Shown here piece after piece: positions 59,093 to 64,000 of a stretch of 64,000 nt of DNA. Each line of letters starts with the position of its first letter. The first letter of the stretch is position 1. Source of the DNA: Corynebacterium urealyticum DSM 7109 (GTDB lineage Bacteria > Actinomycetota > Actinomycetes > Mycobacteriales > Mycobacteriaceae). Both the position numbers and the translations under genes were made by a program. Below the pieces are notes generated by a model. That model saw only the letters and a program-made list of their open reading frames with translations. It searched no databases and had not been told where the DNA came from. Location: positions 868,001-932,000 of the forward strand of contig NC_010545.1 in NCBI RefSeq assembly GCF_000069945.1, given 5' to 3'.

Positions 59093-60544
59093 GTGAACAC
59101 CACAACTAATACCACCCGCGGCGCAACAGAAAAGCCGCTGACGCTCGCCGAGAAGGTCTGGCGCGACCACCTCGTCGCCAGTGGATCGGACGGCGACCCG
59201 GACCTGCTGTACATCGACCTCCACCTCGTCCACGAGGTCACCTCACCGCAGGCCTTCGACGGACTGCGCCAGGCCGGTCGTCCCGTCCGGCGTCCCGACC
59301 TGACCATCGCAACCGAGGACCACAACGTCCCCACGACCGGCGTCGTTGGCGGCAACCTGCTGGACATCGAGGACCAGACTTCTCGCCTGCAGGTCTCGAC
59401 CCTGCGCAAGAACGCCGAAGAGTTTGGCATCCGCCTGCACTCGATGGGCGACATCGATCAGGGCATCGTCCATACCGTCGGCCCACAGCTCGGCCTGACC
59501 CAGCCGGGAATGACGGTGGTCTGCGGCGACTCGCATACCTCCACTCACGGTGCCTTCGGCTCCATCGCCATGGGCATCGGCACCTCCGAGGTCGAGCACG
59601 TGCTGGCCACCCAGACCCTGCCACTGAAGCCCTTCAAGACCATGGCCATCGAGGTCAGTGGCGAGCTGCAGCCGGGGGGCTCCGCCAAGGATCTGATCCT
59701 CGCCATCATCGCGAAGATCGGCACCGGCGGCGGCCAGGGCCACATCATTGAATATCGCGGCGAGGCCATCGAGAAGCTGTCGATGGAAGCCCGCATGACC
59801 ATCTGCAACATGTCCATCGAGGCCGGTGCCCGGGCCGGCATGGTTGCTCCCGACCAGACCACCTTCGACTACCTCGAGGGTCGCCCGCACGCCCCGCAGG
59901 GCCAGGACTGGGAGGATGCGGTCGAGTATTGGAAGTCTCTGCGCACCGATGAGGGCGCGGAGTTCGACACGGTCGTCCACATTGACGGCTCCAGCCTCAC
60001 CCCGTTTATCACCTGGGGAACCAACCCGGGCCAGGGCCTGCCGCTGGGCGCGACCGTGCCTGCACCGGAGGACTTCACCAACGACACCGACCGCGCCGCC
60101 GCCGAGAGCGCCCTGGAGTACATGGACCTGACCCCAGGCACCCCGCTGCGGGACATCCCGGTGGATGTGGTCTTCCTGGGGTCCTGCACCAACGCCCGCA
60201 TCGAGGACCTGCGCGCCGCCGCCGAGGTGCTGGACGGCCGGAAGGTCGCCGATAGCGTTCAGATGCTCGTCGTCCCGTCGTCCACGCGAGTCAAGCAGCA
60301 GGCGGAGCAGGAGGGCCTGGACAAGATCTTCCTCGCCGCGGGCGCTGAGTGGCGCACCGCAGGCTGCTCCATGTGCCTGGGCATGAACCCGGACCAGCTG
60401 ACCCCCGGCCAGCGCTCCGCCTCGACTTCCAACCGAAACTTCGAGGGCCGCCAGGGTAAGGGTGGTCGCACCCACCTGGTCTCCCCGCAGGTCGCAGCGG
60501 CCACCGCCGTCCAGGGCACCTTCGCAAGCCCCGCCGACCTCTAA
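59093..60544 (+). CDS. leuC: 3-isopropylmalate dehydratase large subunit
   Basis: Aconitase-family [4Fe-4S] subunit isomerising 2- to 3-isopropylmalate. 483 residues from GTG 59093, which has GAGGAG 6 bases upstream; that length matches relatives (about 480). Cluster cysteines are in [13 protein letters not shown] and [32 protein letters not shown] is present. GTG 59027, in frame 22 codons earlier and 7 bases after TACATT, is a less likely alternative start. Confidence 0.96.
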   Translation: MNTTTNTTRGATEKPLTLAEKVWRDHLVASGSDGDPDLLYIDLHLVHEVTSPQAFDGLRQAGRPVRRPDLTIATEDHNVPTTGVVGGNLLDIEDQTSRLQVSTLRKNAEEFGIRLHSMGDIDQGIVHTVGPQLGLTQPGMTVVCGDSHTSTHGAFGSIAMGIGTSEVEHVLATQTLPLKPFKTMAIEVSGELQPGGSAKDLILAIIAKIGTGGGQGHIIEYRGEAIEKLSMEARMTICNMSIEAGARAGMVAPDQTTFDYLEGRPHAPQGQDWEDAVEYWKSLRTDEGAEFDTVVHIDGSSLTPFITWGTNPGQGLPLGATVPAPEDFTNDTDRAAAESALEYMDLTPGTPLRDIPVDVVFLGSCTNARIEDLRAAAEVLDGRKVADSVQMLVVPSSTRVKQQAEQEGLDKIFLAAGAEWRTAGCSMCLGMNPDQLTPGQRSASTSNRNFEGRQGKGGRTHLVSPQVAAATAVQGTFASPADL

Positions 60545-60599
60545 GCGCGAACACGTCACCCACAAGTTCACCCACGGAACCCACGAAGGAAGCCACACC

Positions 60600-61205
60600 A
60601 TGGAAAAGTTCCACACCCACACCGGTGTCGCCGCGCCACTGATGCGCTCCAACGTCGACACCGACCAGATCATCCCCGCCGTATACCTGAAGCGCGTCAC
60701 CCGCACCGGCTTCGAAGACGGCCTGTTCGCAGGCTGGCGTCAAAGCCCGGACTTCGTCCTCAACCAGGATGCGTTTAAGAACGCCTCCGTGCTGGTCGCG
60801 GGCCCGGATTTCGGCACCGGTTCCTCCCGTGAGCACGCAGTCTGGGCACTCATGGACTACGGTTTCCGGGTTGTCCTCTCCTCCCGCTTCGCGGATATTT
60901 TCAAGGGCAACTCCAGCAAGGCCGGCCTGCTGGCCGCGAACGTCGAGCAGTCCGACATCGAGCTGATGTGGAAGCTCATCGAGCAGAATCCCGGCATCGA
61001 GATGACGGTGAACCTCGAGGATCGCACCGCGACCCTGGGTAGCCACACCTTCAACATCGAGGTAGACGACTACACCCGCTGGCGCCTGATGGAAGGGCTG
61101 GACGATATCGGCCTGACCCTGCGCAACGAGGAAGCTATCTCCGAATTCGAGGCCGGTCGCCCGAGCTTTAAGCCGAAGACGCTGCCAGCCCGCACCGCGG
61201 ACTAA
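60600..61205 (+). CDS. leuD: 3-isopropylmalate dehydratase small subunit
   Basis: 201-residue swivel subunit that completes the active site with LeuC. Motifs: [21 protein letters not shown] near the start and [17 protein letters not shown] (about 78). ATG 60600 is 55 bp after leuC; longer in-frame starts would overlap leuC. Ends in a bidirectional hairpin. Confidence 0.97.
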   Translation: MEKFHTHTGVAAPLMRSNVDTDQIIPAVYLKRVTRTGFEDGLFAGWRQSPDFVLNQDAFKNASVLVAGPDFGTGSSREHAVWALMDYGFRVVLSSRFADIFKGNSSKAGLLAANVEQSDIELMWKLIEQNPGIEMTVNLEDRTATLGSHTFNIEVDDYTRWRLMEGLDDIGLTLRNEEAISEFEAGRPSFKPKTLPARTAD

Positions 61206-61215
61206 GCGGCAGCAA

Positions 61216-61269
61216 AACTAAAAAGACCCCGCCCCAGTCGGCCACAGAGCCGATCGAGGGGCGGGGTCT
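61216..61269. terminator. Bidirectional terminator between leuD and the Nudix-phosphatase gene
   Basis: 12-bp stem AGACCCCGCCCC/GGGGCGGGGTCT. On the - strand it is followed by a T-rich run (TTTTTAGTTTT), so it chiefly serves the gene at 61321; it also closes leuCD. Confidence 0.75.
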
Positions 61270-61320
61270 CGCCGTTGTAGGCGACAGACCACCGGCGCGA
61301 GGCAGTGGCGGCCGGCCGGA

Positions 61321-62331
61321 CTACTTCACCGGCAACGCGCTGGCCAGGTAGTCCGCACCCAGCAGCTGATCATCCTTGAAGTGCAGCACCCATACGCTGC
61401 CCTTCTTCACTCGCACGTCCTCGACCTCGATGCCGCTCTCGGAAAAGAGGTGCTCCAACATCGCCGGGATCGCCGCGCCCTGGGAGCACACCGCGGAGAC
61501 CTTGCGCTGCCCAACCGTCGCCTTCAGCGCAGCAGCAGCCGCCGGGACGTCCACCACAACCTGGTCGTCAGCGAAGGTCGACGACACCGTCAGTGGCAGG
61601 TCGAAAGCCTGGGAGAGCGGGGAGACCGTGTCGAAGCAGCGGTCCGGGCGAGCCGAGAACACCGCCGATGGCCCATAAGCCCCCAGCTGGGAGACGAGCA
61701 TCTCGGACTGGCGGCGCCCGCGCTTGTCCAGAATGCGCTTGTCGTCATCACCGCTCCAGGTCCGCCGCGGCAACGCACGGGCGTGGCGCGTCAGTAGGAC
61801 CCGACGGTTCGCCCCCAGAGCCAGCAGCTCCAAAGCCGCGTCCAAAACCTGCTGGTCGAGCGGGTAGGTCAGCGACTTGCGCGCCTTCTTCGGCGACAAC
61901 CAGCGCAGCTCGTCGACCTCGTCGTCCACATCATCGTTGCCCTCGAAGTAACCGTCCACGGCCTCTGCGGTCCAGTAATAAACCACCTTCGTGCGCTTGC
62001 GGACGGGGTAGTGGACGTAGCCCAGCAACCAGCCGAGCTCCACGCGGTAGCCAGTCTCCTCCAGGATCTCCCGGAACGCGGTGCCCGCGAGGTTCTCACC
62101 CGGGTCGACCTTGCCCTTCGGCAGCGTCCAATCGTTGTACCGGGGGCGGTGTTCCACTGCGATCTCCAGCTCTCCCTGTTCGTTACGGCGCCACAGCACC
62201 GCGCCCGCAGCGAACGTCGGGTGCTCGAACTCCTCGGTGGGGCGGGAGCCGATTCGCGCCACGTGGCCACGCCCATTGATGGACTTCGCCAGGGATGTGG
62301 ATAGGTCGCCGTCGCCGTTGTTCGTGATCAC
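61321..62331 (-). CDS. Nudix-histidine phosphatase fusion (MutT1-type)
   Basis: 336 residues: an N-terminal Nudix domain (box GKVDPGENLAGTAFREILEETG, about 75-96) and a C-terminal histidine-phosphatase domain (LLTRHARALP, about 180). The same two-domain layout is MutT1 of mycobacteria, which hydrolyses 8-oxo-dGTP/GTP and diadenosine polyphosphates. The phosphatase motif is RHA rather than RHG, as in that family. Start GTG 62331 with GGGAGGA 11 bases upstream. The mycobacterial hupB neighbour is absent. Confidence 0.87.
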   Translation of the reverse strand: MITNNGDGDLSTSLAKSINGRGHVARIGSRPTEEFEHPTFAAGAVLWRRNEQGELEIAVEHRPRYNDWTLPKGKVDPGENLAGTAFREILEETGYRVELGWLLGYVHYPVRKRTKVVYYWTAEAVDGYFEGNDDVDDEVDELRWLSPKKARKSLTYPLDQQVLDAALELLALGANRRVLLTRHARALPRRTWSGDDDKRILDKRGRRQSEMLVSQLGAYGPSAVFSARPDRCFDTVSPLSQAFDLPLTVSSTFADDQVVVDVPAAAAALKATVGQRKVSAVCSQGAAIPAMLEHLFSESGIEVEDVRVKKGSVWVLHFKDDQLLGADYLASALPVK

Positions 62332-62457
62332 GCGGAAAATCCTCCCGTCCGGGGACTAGAATTGGGAAGCTGACTTAACAACAGTGATCCTATACGAGGC
62401 CATGCAGGATCAGATACGTAGGCATTCGGGATATAGATTTTAGGCGGTGTTCGCACG

Positions 62458-63456
62458 ATGGTGCAGGTAGCAGTGATGGGGGCTGGTTCGTGGGGAACGA
62501 CCGTGGCGAAGGTTTTCGCCGACTCCGGCAACCCCGTCACCCTGTGGGCTCGCCGCGATGAGGTCGCCGACGACGTCAACGACAATCACCGCAATAGCGC
62601 CTACCTCGGGGACGTAGACCTGCCAGAGGGCCTTTCTGCGACGACGGACCCCGCCGCCGCGCTTCACGGTGCCGAGATCGTCGTGCTCGGTGTGCCCTCC
62701 CAGACGCTGCGCAGTAACTTGAGCAGCTGGCGGGAGCACATTGAGCCGAATGCCACGATCATCAGTCTGGCTAAGGGCATCGAGTACGAGACCGGGATGC
62801 GGATGAGCCAGGTCATCGCTGATGTCGCGGGAGTCGGAAGCGACCGGGTCGCCGTGCTCACCGGCCCGAACCTCGCCAAGGAGGTTGCCCAGGGCCAGCC
62901 CGCTGCCACCCTCATCGCCTGCGAGGACGACGAGCGCGCCCGCTTCGTCCAGTCCGCCGTCGCCGCGCCGTATTTCCGCCCCTACACCAGCCAGGACGTC
63001 CTGGGGGCCGAGGTTGCCGGCACATCCAAGAACGTCATCGCGCTCGCCGCGGGTATCGCCGCGGGCTGCGGCTTCGGGGCAAATACCAATGCCACAGTCA
63101 TTACCCGCGGACTTGCCGAGACCACCAGGCTGGCCCTCCAGCTCGGCGCGGATGCGCGCACCATGGCCGGGCTCGCGGGCATGGGCGACCTGGTCGCGAC
63201 GTGTACCTCGCCACTATCCCGAAACCGCAGCTTCGGTCAGCGCCTCGGCGAGGGCGCAGGCCTGGAGGCTGCTGCCGAAGCCACCAAGGGCCAGGTCGCC
63301 GAGGGCGTGGTCAGCTGCCGGTCCGTCCAGGCGCTGGCCCGAAAGGCCGGGGTGGAAATGCCGATCACGGATGCGGTGGTGCAGGTCTGCTACGAGGACG
63401 CCAGCCCGAAGGAGATCATCAACCAGCTGCTGGGGCGCACCCGCAAGCCTGAGTGA
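62458..63456 (+). CDS. gpsA: Glycerol-3-phosphate dehydrogenase [NAD(P)+]
   Basis: Reduces dihydroxyacetone phosphate to sn-glycerol 3-phosphate for phospholipids. 332 residues: nucleotide motif [19 protein letters not shown] (about 5-23), [17 protein letters not shown], catalytic Lys in [18 protein letters not shown], and [21 protein letters not shown]. Precedes ddl as in mycobacteria. Confidence 0.96.
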   Translation: MVQVAVMGAGSWGTTVAKVFADSGNPVTLWARRDEVADDVNDNHRNSAYLGDVDLPEGLSATTDPAAALHGAEIVVLGVPSQTLRSNLSSWREHIEPNATIISLAKGIEYETGMRMSQVIADVAGVGSDRVAVLTGPNLAKEVAQGQPAATLIACEDDERARFVQSAVAAPYFRPYTSQDVLGAEVAGTSKNVIALAAGIAAGCGFGANTNATVITRGLAETTRLALQLGADARTMAGLAGMGDLVATCTSPLSRNRSFGQRLGEGAGLEAAAEATKGQVAEGVVSCRSVQALARKAGVEMPITDAVVQVCYEDASPKEIINQLLGRTRKPE

Positions 63457-63522
63457 CAGGGGCGCGCCGTCCCCGTGGTGGGCTTCCGCGATTCGCAGGC
63501 GCAAGCGGGTAGGGTTAGCGCT

Positions 63523-64000
63523 GTGACTGCAGCTGAAAAACTCACCGTCGCCGTTGTTTACGGTGGCCAATCGACCGAGCACTCCGTGTCCTGCATCTCC
63601 GCGGGCGCAATCATCGACAACCTGGACCCAGAGCGGTTCACGGTTGTCCCCGTCGGCATCACGAACGGGGGAGCCTGGGTGCCGGGGGCTACGGATACCG
63701 CGCAGCTGCGCGCTTCCGGCCGCGAGCTGCCCACCGTCGCCGACCACGGCGAGCACATCCAGCCCATGCTCGGCGCCGCCGGTGAGGCCACCGAATTCCG
63801 TTTCGTCACCGGTGACCGCGCCGGGGACGTCTTCGCCACCGCGGACGTCATTTTCCCCGTCCTCCACGGCGCCAACGGTGAGGACGGCACCATCCAGGGT
63901 CTCTTCGACCTGCTGGGCGCCCGCTACGTCGGCAACGGGGTGCTGGCTTCCGCCGCAGGCATGGACAAGGAGTTCACCAAGAAGATCGCCCGCGAAGCGG
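63523..64000 (+). CDS. ddl: D-alanine-D-alanine ligase, 5' part
   Basis: Joins two D-alanines for peptidoglycan. The window ends after about 159 codons. [20 protein letters not shown] (about 8) is the family N-terminus, and [24 protein letters not shown] follows at about 108. GTG 63523 lies 7 bases after TAGGGT (63510-63515), the leaderless pattern. The ATP-grasp core is beyond the edge. Confidence 0.95.
   Translation, partial: MTAAEKLTVAVVYGGQSTEHSVSCISAGAIIDNLDPERFTVVPVGITNGGAWVPGATDTAQLRASGRELPTVADHGEHIQPMLGAAGEATEFRFVTGDRAGDVFATADVIFPVLHGANGEDGTIQGLFDLLGARYVGNGVLASAAGMDKEFTKKIAREA

Overview
The window is a chromosomal piece of a high-GC actinobacterium, almost certainly a Corynebacterium. 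Three things point there: the order of housekeeping genes (mnmA, a methionine-synthase-like gene, ligA, an ACT protein, gatCA, pfkA, gatB, ilvD, PH protein, ilvBNC, serA, leuB, FAH family, gltX, ltbR, leuCD, mutT1-type gene, gpsA, ddl) follows the order known from mycobacteria and corynebacteria; there is a glutamate-exporter-like MscS channel with an extra C-terminal membrane segment; and many genes carry a TANNNT box 5-8 bases before the start codon, as expected for leaderless transcripts. I cannot fix the species; a lipophilic C. jeikeium/C. urealyticum-like organism would fit.

Layout. 1-14 kb: tRNA thiolation, DNA ligase, threonine dehydratase, the GatCAB amidotransferase, phosphofructokinase, a 14-helix MFS pump. 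14-22 kb: an acyl-CoA ligase, then a FecCD-type metal-chelate importer that is broken twice: a one-base insertion in the permease and a 2438-bp chloramphenicol-exporter (cmx) transposon inside the signal-peptide codons of the binding lipoprotein. 22-31 kb: GST-like protein, DoxX protein with a long disordered tail, UvrA-like ATPase, ilvD, PH-domain protein, MscCG-like channel. 31-42 kb: ilvB-ilvN-ilvC with two apparent leaderless leader peptides, a zinc-type CDF exporter, a DUF5129/PAP2 pair, a 662-bp gap rich in hairpins, serA, and an IS3-family element. 42-54 kb: a His-rich metal-binding protein, an ABC exporter, leuB, a cNMP/CBS/nucleotidyltransferase protein paired with a DEDDh exonuclease, a FAH-family enzyme, isochorismate synthase, a secreted esterase, gltX. 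54-64 kb: tRNA-Gln(CUG) and two identical tRNA-Glu(CUC) genes around a YihY protein, an OPT transporter, ltbR/leuCD, a Nudix-phosphatase, gpsA and the start of ddl.

How they work together. Most of branched-chain amino acid synthesis is here (ilvA, ilvBN, ilvC, ilvD, leuB, leuCD plus the regulator ltbR). The indirect Gln-tRNA route is also here: gltX, tRNA-Gln and gatCAB. Mobile DNA is limited to two elements, both with target duplications, so both look like fairly recent insertions. I found no CRISPR array, prophage or rRNA. The most interesting items are the transposon-disrupted importer, the leader-peptide architecture of ilvB and ilvC, the IS3 insertion in the loop of a perfect 20-bp hairpin, and the structured 38.5-39.1 kb gap. 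None proves a wholly new system.
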